Source: Ornithinimicrobium pratense
GTDB lineage: Bacteria > Actinomycetota > Actinomycetes > Actinomycetales > Dermatophilaceae
Direction of reading: 5' to 3'
Assembly (NCBI RefSeq): GCF_008843165.1
Contig: NZ_CP044427.1
Span: 1,426,001 to 1,490,000 of the forward strand
DNA length: 64,000 bases
Each line of letters begins with the position of its first letter. The first letter of the stretch is position 1. A program made the position numbers and the translations under genes. Below the pieces are notes generated by a model. It was not told the origin of the DNA. It did not search any database and saw only the letters and a program-made list of their open reading frames with translations. Positions 7,877 through 15,741 of this stretch are shown here, piece by piece.

Positions 7877-8293
7877 TCATGGGTACGGAACTGAGCTCGC
7901 GTGTTTGCCGAACTGCCACTGTCGGTCATTGACGTCGAGCGTGAGTCTCTGACTCGTGCCTCGTCGCAAGAACCGGCGCCTGGATTCGATGCACCCTTCC
8001 CCGTCCAGATAGGCGCGAGCGACTAGGCCGAGCTCGCGCAACGCGTCGTCTTTCGGTGCGTCGTCATCGTCGTAGTCAAACAACGTAACGCTGACATCAA
8101 GGTCGGGGATACGCAGCTCGAACCACTCGTATGTGGCGCACAAGTGCGCGCGGCGGTCTTGCGCCGCAGAGTGCAGGTGGGCGCAGTACGTCTGGGGCCT
8201 CTTGGCGGCAGCATCTTCCAACACGATCGAGACGTTTTCGTCGAAGATCTCGGCAACAACCCGAGCCAGGAGCGCTTCAACGTCGATTGCCAT
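7877..8293 (-). CDS. Protein of unknown function
   Basis: Read from ATG 8293 (138 residues), since the upstream extension is antisense to another gene and poor in structure. The sequence begins MAIDVEALLARVVAEIFDEN and has an acidic run FDYDDDDAPKDDALRELG, then a basic segment RRRFLRRG and a C-terminal strand LTLDVNDRQWQFG. Two cysteines near the middle (YCAHLH, LCATYEW) are not arranged as a known metal site. No family is recognised. It stands alone between repeat copies at 7836 and 8821, with an immunity-like gene head-to-head. Confidence 0.55.
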   Translation of the reverse strand: MAIDVEALLARVVAEIFDENVSIVLEDAAAKRPQTYCAHLHSAAQDRRAHLCATYEWFELRIPDLDVSVTLFDYDDDDAPKDDALRELGLVARAYLDGEGCIESRRRFLRRGTSQRLTLDVNDRQWQFGKHASSVPYP

Positions 8294-8400
8294 GCGGGCA
8301 CTCTTCCAGAAGGAGGTTGCAGGCGCGCTGGGCCAAGCCGGCATCTTGCGTCGGGAGTGGCTGGCCTTGGGAACCAAAGGAGTGGTGCACACTCTGCGCA

Positions 8401-8792
8401 TGGGCCTGTTTGATCGCTTTCGTTCCAAGTCGCATGACGACGCCGGTCTCGGCGCTCATCACCGTGGCCTCCGCCTTGCTCACGAGTCCGATGGGCGAGC
8501 CTCGTTGACGCTTGACCTTGGGGGCCTGCCTACCGACGCAGCCGTGCAGGATTCAGGGGAAGAATCGAATGGCGCATTCTGGGAAGGAGTCGCCTCCTAC
8601 GTGACTCCTGCCTTGGCCTCGCGGTAGACATGGACTCGGAAGGGAAGCATGTTTGCCGTCTATGGCCACCGGACGGACCTCGAGACGCTGCGTGAGCTGC
8701 TGCAGCCGCTGGTCCATCAACCCGAGGCGATGACAGGCCTGTTGCAACGCGCCCGAGCGGACGGCGTGGTGCTCGAAGGGTACGGGCGGTGA
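8401..8792 (+). pseudogene. Imm51-like immunity protein gene, frameshifted
   Basis: The first part (ATG 8401 to TAG 8625) gives MGLFDRFRSKS and NGAFWEGVASYVTPALA. After the stop, the same frame from 8649 gives MFAVYGHRTDLETLRELLQP and QRARADGVVLEG. Together they match the layout of Imm51 immunity proteins: NGxFWEGV, then a D-E-G-x-F-A-x-G strand, then a helix ending in a hydrophobic acidic tail. The bridging residues (VDMDSEG) appear only in another frame, so two small indels, near 8620 and 8647, interrupt the gene. A sequencing error cannot be excluded. No cognate toxin is visible. Family call from recollection of Imm51 members. Confidence 0.55.
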
Positions 8793-8820
8793 CCAAGCGG
8801 CATTCGCAAAGAAGCCACAT

Positions 8821-8841
8821 GCGGCAGATGCGTGCGTCTGC
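8821..8841 (+). repeat. Dispersed repeat, near-palindromic copy
   Basis: Begins GCGGCAGATGCGTGCGTCTG. GCAGA and TCTGC form an inverted repeat within it. It lies 28 bases after the Imm51-like gene. Confidence 0.6.
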
Positions 8842-8862
8842 AGGAGGCCCATCCTGGTCGGC

Positions 8863-9138
8863 TTAGCACTCTTGATTGAGTGAGGGAGTGGGTCGATCCC
8901 CGTGGATCGTGCCTGCAGCAGGGGGGTCGAACGTCTTCAGGAAGGGACCGGGTCGGCCGTCACGCGCTTTAACGCGTGCTGGCCCGCAGCCCTCGTCGAT
9001 GGCGCCACCAATCAGCCCGACACCGAGTAGGGCTAGGAGCCAGAAGGCATTGTCATCTGCTCGATTGGTAAGGTAGAGGAAGGCGATACCGAAGGCGAGA
9101 ATGCCGACAATAAGCGCGCCCAAACTGTCTTTTCGCAT
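8863..9138 (-). CDS. Small two-helix membrane protein
   Basis: Read from ATG 9138 (91 residues), with GGAAGGGA upstream at a suitable distance; the longer reading would put a basic, low-complexity leader in front. Helices are GALIVGILAFGIAFLYL and FWLLALLGVGLIGGAI, joined by the polar turn NRADDNA. A proline-rich tail follows. Unknown function, similar in style to the other small membrane proteins of this array but not visibly homologous to them. Confidence 0.65.
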   Translation of the reverse strand: MRKDSLGALIVGILAFGIAFLYLTNRADDNAFWLLALLGVGLIGGAIDEGCGPARVKARDGRPGPFLKTFDPPAAGTIHGDRPTPSLNQEC

Positions 9139-9203
9139 CGAACGGGTCCCTTCCGAGGGCGGGGCCGCAGGGGTCGTCCTCGTACGCCTCCGTCGGCGGA
9201 GCA

Positions 9204-9345
9204 CACTACCGGAGGTCTGGTCGAGCCAGCCGTGTCCAGGACTTGCGACCGGCGGCAGAGTCGTGCGTGAGGCGGCGCATTTCCGGCGTGTGCTTTGCGG
9301 CTTCTCGAGCTTGGTGGTTGAACTGTGTCGTGAATTCCGGTAGTG
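9204..9345. repeat. 10-bp inverted repeat flanking a dispersed-repeat copy
   Basis: CACTACCGGA at 9204-9213 is exactly inverted as TCCGGTAGTG at 9336-9345, and the repeat copy at 9251 lies between them. Could be the outer arms of a longer recombination or hairpin element. The 446 bases from 9139 to 9584 contain no gene. Confidence 0.45.
9251..9269 (+). repeat. Dispersed repeat GGCGGCAGAGTCGTGCGTG
   Basis: Same subtype as the copy at 14529 (GGCAGAGTCGTGCG). Preceded by GCGACC, as are other good copies. Confidence 0.6.
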
Positions 9346-9446
9346 CCGCCGATCGGGGAAAACTACCGCGACCTAGCGAGTGGGCGCGCTTGGTTTGCCG
9401 GGATGCCCGCTGGATGGCGTGGACCGGGTAGGCAACACAGGAGGAC

Positions 9447-9465
9447 GTCGGCAGAAGCGCAGGGG
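9447..9465 (+). repeat. Dispersed repeat GTCGGCAGAAGCGCAGGGG
   Basis: Lies 120 bases upstream of the CWB2-RCC1 gene. GGCAGAAGCG matches the copy at 7836. Confidence 0.45.
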
Positions 9466-9584
9466 TGAAGCCCTCAATTCTGTGCTGGGGTGGGGCAAGG
9501 GCAGTCTCATCGACTTTGCTTCAGCATGGCTGTATGGTTCTGCCGGATGGGCGCGCGGTGGGCTCACCTTAACGAGGGAGTTGA

Positions 9585-11732
9585 GTGATGAGGTACTTGC
9601 AGCGCACTCTCATTTTGCGCCTAGTGGCATCGTCCCTCGCGCTTACGGGCCTGCTGTCCGGGGTACTGGGATCGGGTGTTACGGCAACCGCATCGAGCGC
9701 ACCTCAAGAAGTGGCTTCCGTCGCATCAGCCCTTGGGACGAGCGGGGGGCGGGTTCACGGTGGCGATCGGTACGCGACTTCTGCGGCGATCTCAAGGCAC
9801 GCGTTCCCGCAGGGAGCCGATGTGGTGTACCTGGCCCGTGGGGATGAGTTTGCGGACGCCCTTGCTGGAGGGATGCTGACCGACGGCCCCATCCTCTTGG
9901 TGCGGGCCTGTGGTGGCGTTCCCAGGTCGGTGCGCGCCGAAATCGCTCGGCTGAATCCGTCGCAGGTCGTGGCTCTGGGTGGTCCTAACGCTGTCTGCGA
10001 TGCCAGTTTGGCCGAGGCGGCCGCAGGGCGGCCCGCCAGTCGGCTCGCCGGGGTGAACCGTTACGACACCGCCGTCGAGATCTCTCTGCGGGCTTGGCCC
10101 GAGCCAAACGATGCGGACGCTCTGTACGCGACCAGCGGGCACGCCTACGCCGACGCCGTTGCCGGAGGCGGCCTCAACGATGGTCCGGTCTTGCTGGTTC
10201 GGCCGGACGGTTCCTACCCAACCTCTGTCCTGGCCGAGCTGGGCCGCATCTCGGGTCCTCCTGTAGTAGGGCTCGGTGGGACCACGGTCATTTCTGACGC
10301 CACGCTCGCCGATATGGACTGGGGCACCTCGCAGTTGCCTGACAGGTTGCACGGATCGAACCGCTACGACACTGCAGTCACCATCGCTGGCCGTGCCTAT
10401 CCCGAGGGCCCCTCGACGGTGTACCTCGCCAGGGGCGACACCCTGGTAGACGCCGTCGCAGCCGGTGGGCTCGCTGACGGGCCGGTGTTGCTAGTCGGCC
10501 CGACCTGTGGTGCGCTGCGCACCAGCGTCAAGACGTACCTGTCCTTGGTGGCACCGCAGCAGGTGCTGGCCTTGGGCGGACAAGGAGCGGTCTGTGACGC
10601 GACAGTGGACGCGGCCGTCGCCGCGGCCACTTCTTCCCCGGCCTTGCCGGGTATGCAGATCAGTGGCGGGCCAAGCCTCACGTGCGGCGTGACCACCGAC
10701 GGTGAGACGAAGTGCTGGGGCTACAACGCTGGCGGAGGCCTGGGGGACGGCACCCTCCTGGACCGTCCGAGCCCCGGACCTGTCCTTGGCCTAGGGCCGG
10801 GCACGACCAGTACCATCGAAGCTGGCGGCCCCTCGTGCGCCTTGCTGTCCAACGGCTCGGTCCAGTGTTGGGGCGGCAATACTGAGGGCAGTATCCCCGG
10901 GGCTGGCGCGTACACCGCTGTGCCGGTTGACATCCCACGGCTAGGTGCCGGCACGACTGCCCACATCAGCCTTGGTCAGAAGCACGGTTGTGCGATCAGC
11001 ATCACCGGGGCCACCCGCTGCTGGGGATCGAACTCCTCCAGCCAGCTAGGAGTTGGGCTGCCGAAGGGCAGCCTGTACGCGTTGCCGACGCTCGTGCCCG
11101 GTTTCGGTCCCGGCACGACACGACAGATCGATGCCTTCTATCTCGGCACCTGTGCCGTACGCCTCGACAGCTCGGCGTGGTGCTGGGGCACCAACGTGGG
11201 CGGGAGGATCGGTGATGGCACCCGCACCGAGCGCAACCTGCCCACCGCAGTGGTCGGCCTGGGCCCAGGGACCACCGCCCATATCGCCACCGGCACGTCC
11301 CACACTTGCGCAGTGACCACCGAAGGCGCAGCGAAGTGCTGGGGTTCGTCGGCGACTGGTGCGCTGGGGAACGGGAGGTTGGGGCCTGATGTGCTGACCC
11401 CGGACGATGTCGTCGGTCTGGGTGAGGGGACCACCACCATGATCGACGCCGGCTCTGCGTACGCCTGTGCTGTCACCACCGACGGGACAGCGAAGTGCTG
11501 GGGCACCAACGTCTACGGGAAACTAGGCATCGGCGAGGGCATAGACTTCCAACTCGCGCCCCACCCAGTGATCGGTCTGACCAACAACACCAATCTCATC
11601 CAGACGAGCACAAACACGACCTGCGCCATTACCACCAGCGACGAACTCCGGTGCTGGGGCGACAACCACCTCGGCCAAGTCGGTGATGGAACGACTACCG
11701 ACCGCCGCACCCCGGTGCCTATCCCCCTATGA
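9585..11732 (+). CDS. Secreted protein with three CWB2 repeats and RCC1-type propeller repeats
   Basis: A 715-residue protein (GTG 9585 or ATG 9588, GAGGGAG upstream) with a signal peptide of about 40 residues. Three cell-wall-binding type 2 repeats follow, each opening with a GxxRYxTA motif (near residues 58, 155 and 257) and containing a PVLLVxP-type strand and an xVxALGG strand. From about residue 355 come roughly seven RCC1-type blades with the signature CAVTTDGxxKCWGxNxxGxLGDG. CWB2 modules hold proteins to the wall by anionic polymers; RCC1 propellers bind other macromolecules. The combination suggests a surface adhesin or enzyme scaffold. It lies between repeat copies 9447 and 11789. 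Confidence 0.9.
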   Translation: MMRYLQRTLILRLVASSLALTGLLSGVLGSGVTATASSAPQEVASVASALGTSGGRVHGGDRYATSAAISRHAFPQGADVVYLARGDEFADALAGGMLTDGPILLVRACGGVPRSVRAEIARLNPSQVVALGGPNAVCDASLAEAAAGRPASRLAGVNRYDTAVEISLRAWPEPNDADALYATSGHAYADAVAGGGLNDGPVLLVRPDGSYPTSVLAELGRISGPPVVGLGGTTVISDATLADMDWGTSQLPDRLHGSNRYDTAVTIAGRAYPEGPSTVYLARGDTLVDAVAAGGLADGPVLLVGPTCGALRTSVKTYLSLVAPQQVLALGGQGAVCDATVDAAVAAATSSPALPGMQISGGPSLTCGVTTDGETKCWGYNAGGGLGDGTLLDRPSPGPVLGLGPGTTSTIEAGGPSCALLSNGSVQCWGGNTEGSIPGAGAYTAVPVDIPRLGAGTTAHISLGQKHGCAISITGATRCWGSNSSSQLGVGLPKGSLYALPTLVPGFGPGTTRQIDAFYLGTCAVRLDSSAWCWGTNVGGRIGDGTRTERNLPTAVVGLGPGTTAHIATGTSHTCAVTTEGAAKCWGSSATGALGNGRLGPDVLTPDDVVGLGEGTTTMIDAGSAYACAVTTDGTAKCWGTNVYGKLGIGEGIDFQLAPHPVIGLTNNTNLIQTSTNTTCAITTSDELRCWGDNHLGQVGDGTTTDRRTPVPIPL

Positions 11733-11788
11733 CGCCGCTCGACGTTGCACAGGTCAACGTTCGCTCCCTCCCCAACGGTTGTCTGCTC

Positions 11789-11814
11789 GCGGCAGAAGAG
11801 TGACGCGGGCGGAT
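11789..11814 (+). repeat. Dispersed repeat GCGGCAGAAGAGTGACGCG
   Basis: Fifty-six bases after the CWB2-RCC1 stop and before the frameshifted lipoprotein gene. A GGGCGGAT follows, where the other copies have CGGAT. Confidence 0.5.
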
Positions 11815-11879
11815 TCCCCGATTGGCCGGAACACTTCCCTCGACCGGCCCGTCTAAGTGGTCAGAAAGGATGTGGTCAC

Positions 11880-12421
11880 ATGGGAGCCAGCATGAGCGCT
11901 CGGAAGCATCTGTTGTCGATAGCCATCCTTCCTGTGCTTGGTCTGGCGTCAGCGTGTGCCGGCCCGTCCTATGCGCCCAGTCCCAGCTCCCAGCCAGAAA
12001 GCCACACTCAGGTACCCCCGGCCCCTCCTCCCTGGCGGACGTGTCGGATCCCAGCTCGGCAATGTGCGACACGTTCACAACGACGGAGGCTCCCTCCGTC
12101 GAAGCGGTGCAGGCCATGCACGCCGCCGGGCACACGGGTTACGGGGCTCACAAGCCGAACGAGATCCTCGAGCGGATGGCGCGAGGCGAAGACCCGGCAA
12201 CGGGAGCACCGGGAGATGGTGATCCTCCAAGCGCCGACCTGACCGCCTACTTCAACGACTTCGCCGAAAGCGTGGGGAACTCATGGGCACCCGGGGAAGA
12301 CCACGCCGATGAGCTCAGCTTCGCGGCTCCACGAGCCAGTGGTGGATCCCTCCAGGTCAAGAGAGTCACAAGCCGCTGGTTCCCAACGGAGTGGAGCGCT
12401 CCACGCCCCTGCACGCCCTGA
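11880..12421 (+). pseudogene. Lipoprotein gene with a frameshift
   Basis: From ATG 11880 (AAAGGA upstream) the product has a signal peptide and lipobox GLASAC (C26), then a Ser/Pro-rich linker. Good coding then moves to another frame (SLADVSDPSSAMCDTFTTTE and onward, including MHAAGHTGYGAHKPNEILER and LTAYFNDFAESVGNSW) up to the stop at 12421. The switch lies in the C-rich stretch around 12013-12030, a likely place for an indel or a base-calling error. Restored, it would be a lipoprotein of about 180 residues. The tail after position 12360 is weakly coding. Function unknown. Confidence 0.55.
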
Positions 12422-12447
12422 AGACCGGCCGGCCGACCCTCCCAGGT

Positions 12448-12465
12448 GCGGCATGAGCGGACGGG
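12448..12465 (+). repeat. Dispersed repeat GCGGCATGAGCGGACGGG
   Basis: Same subtype as 1228 (GCGGCATGAGCGGA). Separates the lipoprotein gene from the methyltransferase gene. Confidence 0.6.
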
Positions 12466-12548
12466 CCCGATAACGCTGTTGCTGACTCCAATGCCCCGCC
12501 GATGTACTGAGGTGCCATCGGGTTCGCGCGCGAGCGGGAGGTGTGGTT

Positions 12549-13304
12549 GTGACGAGTTACAACGAGCTTGGCGAGGTGTACGAGTGGCTCATCTCGGATG
12601 CCAAGCTCGGTCCGGTCGAGTTCGCCGCGTCTTTCGACGACGTCCTCGGTCTCCTCCCGTCGGACGCTCACGTCCTGGATTGTTCGTGCGGTACCGGGCA
12701 GTTGGCGGTTGGGCTCGCCGGTCGTGGCATGGAGGTTGTGGCTACTGACGCCAGCGACGTGATGATTCGTCGAGCGCAGGAGTTGGCCCTGGAGTTCGAG
12801 GCACGTGTCCGCACGCTGCGGGCGGCGTGGGAGGAGTTGCCCGACCATTTTGATGACGGCACCTTCGACGTGGTTTTCTGCGTCGGCAACTCACTGCACC
12901 ATGCAGAGGGCGCGGGAGGCAGGCTTGCTGCTCTGGACTCGATGGCACGGCTTCTGCGCCGTGGCGGGCGTCTGGTACTCACCTCGCGCACCTGGGAACG
13001 CGTCAGGGCTAAAGGTTCCCGGCTGGACATCGGGGACCGGCTCGTCCGCCGAAACGGCCGCGACGCCGTCGTGATCTACCGGTGGGAGATAGCGCCGGGT
13101 TGGGAGGATGAGCATCACATCGAGATCGCGATCGCCCAGCTCGATGGGGGCGGGTCGGTCATCGTCCGTTCGGAACTGCTGTCGTGCTGGCCCTACCGAT
13201 ACAACGAACTCGCAGCCGAGTTGCGCCAGGTCGGGCTCCGCGCGGAAATGAGCACGTTCAACCTTGAGGCCGAGAACTACACGGTCGCGGCGAGCAAGGT
13301 GTAG
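12549..13304 (+). CDS. Class I SAM-dependent methyltransferase
   Basis: Start at GTG 12549, which has GGAG eight bases upstream; GTG 12543 is also possible. About 251 residues. Motif I for AdoMet binding is VLDCSCGTGQLAVGLAGRG, motif II carries the acidic residue in VVATDASDVM, and post-I/motif IV region is FDVVFCVGNSLHHAEG, as in small-molecule methyltransferases of the Methyltransf_11/25 type. RLLRRGGRLVL is the usual motif VI strand. The C-terminal 80 residues (DEHHIEIAIAQLDGGG onward) form the substrate cap. The substrate cannot be read from the sequence. Solitary gene. Confidence 0.88.
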   Translation: MTSYNELGEVYEWLISDAKLGPVEFAASFDDVLGLLPSDAHVLDCSCGTGQLAVGLAGRGMEVVATDASDVMIRRAQELALEFEARVRTLRAAWEELPDHFDDGTFDVVFCVGNSLHHAEGAGGRLAALDSMARLLRRGGRLVLTSRTWERVRAKGSRLDIGDRLVRRNGRDAVVIYRWEIAPGWEDEHHIEIAIAQLDGGGSVIVRSELLSCWPYRYNELAAELRQVGLRAEMSTFNLEAENYTVAASKV

Positions 13305-13383
13305 ACAACGGATAACGCGAGTTCCCGGCCAGCCTAGAGCGTCGCTCCTAGGCGGCTGAGGCCCTCATCGGCGCGAACGAGTC

Positions 13384-13402
13384 GCGGCAGTTGCGGATGT
13401 CC
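13384..13402 (+). repeat. Dispersed repeat GCGGCAGTTGCGGATGTCC
   Basis: Lies in the 108 bases between the convergent ends of the methyltransferase gene and the minus-strand gene ending at 13413. Confidence 0.5.
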
Positions 13403-13412
13403 AGACCAGGGC

Positions 13413-13931
13413 TCACCCTGGTGGCCCAAAAAGTTGTTCGACTCCACGAGCCACGTGTACGGCGAACGCCTTGTGCGGATAGAGGAGGATGCCGTCCTGC
13501 GAAGCCGATTTTGCGAGATGCTGCAGTGTCAAGGCAAGGGACGCCAACGCGGGCGGGGGCCTTAGGAGCCAGACTCTTCCGGGGGGCCGTGGCGGCAGGC
13601 CGCATTCATGAAGTGTCTCATTGGCCTCTGCCTCGGTCCGAAGATAGGTCCAGGTGGACCACGGCATGCGCTGGACGGGGCCGTCATCGCAGACCATGGA
13701 GGAGAAGCGTGCTCGAGTATCCCGGACCCAGGCTCGGGCGGCGTCGGGCCAAACAGCCGGCAAGAAGCAGAAGAGCAGACTCTCGGTCAGGGGCTCGAAA
13801 CCTAGGGGCGCGCCGCGCTGAACGCCCGGTATCTGCATCACGTCGTCCGATTCCACCACGTCGGCGCTGCCCCACTCCCTGCGGCTGAACTCAGCTTCTT
13901 CACTCTCTCGTGCCCAGTCAACGCCGCTCAT
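13413..13931 (-). CDS. Protein of unknown function
   Basis: A 172-residue soluble protein. Recognisable stretches are EPLTESLLFCFLPAVWPDAARAW, MPWSTWTYLRTEAEANETL and LASLALTLQHLAKSASQDG, with aromatic residues spread through. No signal peptide, membrane helix or catalytic motif is seen and no family is recognised. Good coding signature and a solitary position between repeat copies at 13384 and 14005. In a polyimmunity-type reading of the region it would be a candidate immunity protein, but that is only inference. Confidence 0.6.
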   Translation of the reverse strand: MSGVDWARESEEAEFSRREWGSADVVESDDVMQIPGVQRGAPLGFEPLTESLLFCFLPAVWPDAARAWVRDTRARFSSMVCDDGPVQRMPWSTWTYLRTEAEANETLHECGLPPRPPGRVWLLRPPPALASLALTLQHLAKSASQDGILLYPHKAFAVHVARGVEQLFGPPG

Positions 13932-14004
13932 AGGCGCAGTCTGGCATCACACCCCCCATGCGAGCCTGATCCAGTCGGGCCCCTGGTGCTTGACCCGCCG
14001 GCAT

Positions 14005-14024
14005 GCGGCAGATCCGGATGTTGG
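14005..14024 (+). repeat. Dispersed repeat GCGGCAGATCCGGATGTTGG
   Basis: Good copy ending 10 bases from the stop codon of the minus-strand gene at 14034. ATCCGGAT inside it is an 8-bp palindrome. Confidence 0.6.
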
Positions 14025-14033
14025 TCCGAGACG

Positions 14034-14483
14034 CTACTCGAACTCGTCAGAATGGGTGGAGCGCGGCCGGCGAAGCCGTTCGGCCGCCCCCGGAAGGGCG
14101 AGACCAAGGACAATAGAGGCGGGAAGGGCAATCACCGCCGAGTAGGCCCAACCCGCGCGGGAGAACGCCGTGAACAAGGCCCCCAGAGCAGCAGCAGCTA
14201 TCAGCGCCACCGACGCGGTGAGGAGGGAGTGCGGGAGCCGACCCCACTGGGAGGTGTAGATCGAGCCCGTGATGCCCGCTGCACCACCGCAGACCGCGCC
14301 CACCAGTATCCCGAGCAGTGGCAAGGCCACCAGCACGGACGTGAACGTGTACTCCGCAGACGATCCAGTGCCCATGTAGAGCGCGACCCCGATGCCGGTC
14401 AGCCCACCAAGGGCGATGCCTAGCAGCAAGCCTGCGGCGCTGGACTGCCAGTAGAACTGCGCCTGATTCTCCCTACTCGTCAC
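14034..14483 (-). CDS. Four-helix membrane protein
   Basis: A 149-residue protein with four hydrophobic segments: GLLLGIALGGLTGIGVALYM, VLVALPLLGILVGAVCGGAA, LLTASVALIAAAALGALFTA and SAVIALPASIVLGLALPG. The glycine-rich first two helices could pack tightly, as in small glycine-zipper proteins. N-terminus is polar and the C-terminus basic then acidic (RLRRPRSTHSDEFE). Unknown function. Single gene between repeat copies 14005 and 14529. Confidence 0.65.
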   Translation of the reverse strand: MTSRENQAQFYWQSSAAGLLLGIALGGLTGIGVALYMGTGSSAEYTFTSVLVALPLLGILVGAVCGGAAGITGSIYTSQWGRLPHSLLTASVALIAAAALGALFTAFSRAGWAYSAVIALPASIVLGLALPGAAERLRRPRSTHSDEFE

Positions 14484-14528
14484 GGTGATGATGCTGCCTC
14501 ACAGCCACGGGTAAACGGGTGCGCACAG

Positions 14529-14545
14529 GTGGCAGAGTCGTGCGG
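14529..14545 (+). repeat. Dispersed repeat GTGGCAGAGTCGTGCGG
   Basis: Sits 25 bases beyond the 3' end of the gene at 14570-15361, the same relation as copy 3589 has to the paralogue at 3632-4066. The bases between repeat and stop codon are also alike in both places (CTCC, then GGCTACG, then TCAGGTGGTCT). Confidence 0.6.
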
Positions 14546-14569
14546 CCCTCCTGCGGCTACGTCGCCTGA

Positions 14570-15361
14570 TCAGGTGGTCTGCTCGTATCTGGTCAGCGCG
14601 TCCATGTAGGCGTCTCGGTCGAACTGGAACTCGAGCCCTTCATAGTCTGCGCCATATCCCGGCCCGAAGTCCGACCATGTCACGGTGTCGGAACCGACTT
14701 CGATGCGGGCCAGGAGTGGCCCGCAGCCAACGATTCCGCACGTGCATCCCAGAATCGCTGTGCGCCCGGACTGATCTTCAGTTTGTTGGCCTAAAAGAAC
14801 CCCGGTCATGTCGGTCCCGATGGAGCGACCAAGAAACTCGCGCGGCTTGAACCCGGGCGGTAGGTAAGTGCGGACCCAGTCCACGAGGTTCTTGCCGTCC
14901 ACGAGGATGTCGACCGTGTCGTAACGCCTCGACTCCTCTCCCGGATGTGTACCCTTGGTGATCTGCAACTCCAGGTCCCGCGCTTTGATCACTGTTTTCT
15001 TCACGGGGCCACCGCCGACGCGGATGGCGTAAAGGCCGTCCTGGATGTCATCGCTTTTGAACGTTCCCCACATGCCGGGAGCGAACGCCACCAGCAAGGC
15101 GCCTGTTTCCTTGTCGCTGATGTGCAATGCGCCGGCATCGATGGTGACGTCGAAACTGTCGTCGACCGTCGTCCGCCTTGTGGTGAACGAGTAGAACCGT
15201 GCTCTGGTCGTCGCCGTCGCAGGGCAGACGATCGTGAATAGGGGGGTGCGAGGGCTGCGGAGGGCGGCTTCCGGAATCTGCCCCACGATCTGGTTGACGC
15301 TGCGGTCCGCCTCCATCGTCACGAGACAGATTTGAGGCTCCGTGTCGGTCTCATCGCTCAT
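14570..15361 (-). CDS. Conserved protein of unknown function, long relative of 3632-4066
   Basis: Read from ATG 15361 (263 residues). The last 145 residues align with the whole product of 3632-4066 (ARDLELQI, RRYDTVDILVDGKNLV, GTDMTGVLLGQ, CTCGIVGCGPLLARIEVGSDTVTWS, YMDALTRYEQTT). The first 118 residues form a separate beta-rich domain (RARFYSFTTRR, VTIDAGALHISDKETGALLV). The join falls at GGGPVKK, where a GTG codon could start the second domain alone, so this may be two genes fused in frame. No known family recognised. Two such relatives in one array suggest repeated acquisition or duplication of a cassette. Confidence 0.65.
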   Translation of the reverse strand: MSDETDTEPQICLVTMEADRSVNQIVGQIPEAALRSPRTPLFTIVCPATATTRARFYSFTTRRTTVDDSFDVTIDAGALHISDKETGALLVAFAPGMWGTFKSDDIQDGLYAIRVGGGPVKKTVIKARDLELQITKGTHPGEESRRYDTVDILVDGKNLVDWVRTYLPPGFKPREFLGRSIGTDMTGVLLGQQTEDQSGRTAILGCTCGIVGCGPLLARIEVGSDTVTWSDFGPGYGADYEGLEFQFDRDAYMDALTRYEQTT

Positions 15362-15600
15362 GCCTCCCCAGGTTATATGCCTCAGGCGCCCGCAGACCCC
15401 CAGTGACATCGCCCAGCATCTCGTGTGGGTCCACGTACCCCCGACTTTCCAGCTTGGCTTGTGCCATGACGGACTGACTGCGGCGACGCCCGCCTCGCTG
15501 GTCCACTCGACATGCCCGTCCTCGCGAAAGGCGGCAGGAGCGGACGTGCCGCGTCCGTAGTAGCTGCAGTACAGGAGGCGTCCGAGCCTCCTGTTCGACA
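15351..15600 (-). pseudogene. Possible decayed gene upstream of 14570-15361
   Basis: Between about 15600 and 15351 coding-like segments occur in two frames: RLLYCSYYGRGTSAPAAF and HVEWTSEAGVAAVS in one, then AKLESRGYVDPHEMLGDVTG in the other, ending in a stop that overlaps the ATG at 15361. A single frameshift near 15460 would join them. No start is obvious. It may be a broken gene once coupled to the downstream one. Confidence 0.3.
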
Positions 15601-15741
15601 CCACCCGTGCGCCCCAACGGTCCCGTCCGGAATGTGGGTGAGGAAGTGGCTGTGCTAGTTGCCGCTGCGCGGCCTTGGGTAAGCGGCACACGTCACCAGT
15701 CTGTATCGCGCCGTGAACGACTCAATTGCAGCGCCCAACGG

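Noticed and set aside
10000..10700. Internal DNA similarity within the CWB2 part as a mobile repeat
   Set aside because: The similarity follows the protein repeats (CWB2 modules) and needs no mobile-element explanation.
15520..15560. GCGGCAGGAGCGGACGTGCCGC as another repeat copy
   Set aside because: It matches partly, but it lies in a stretch that may be coding and lacks the CGGAT core, so it was not counted.
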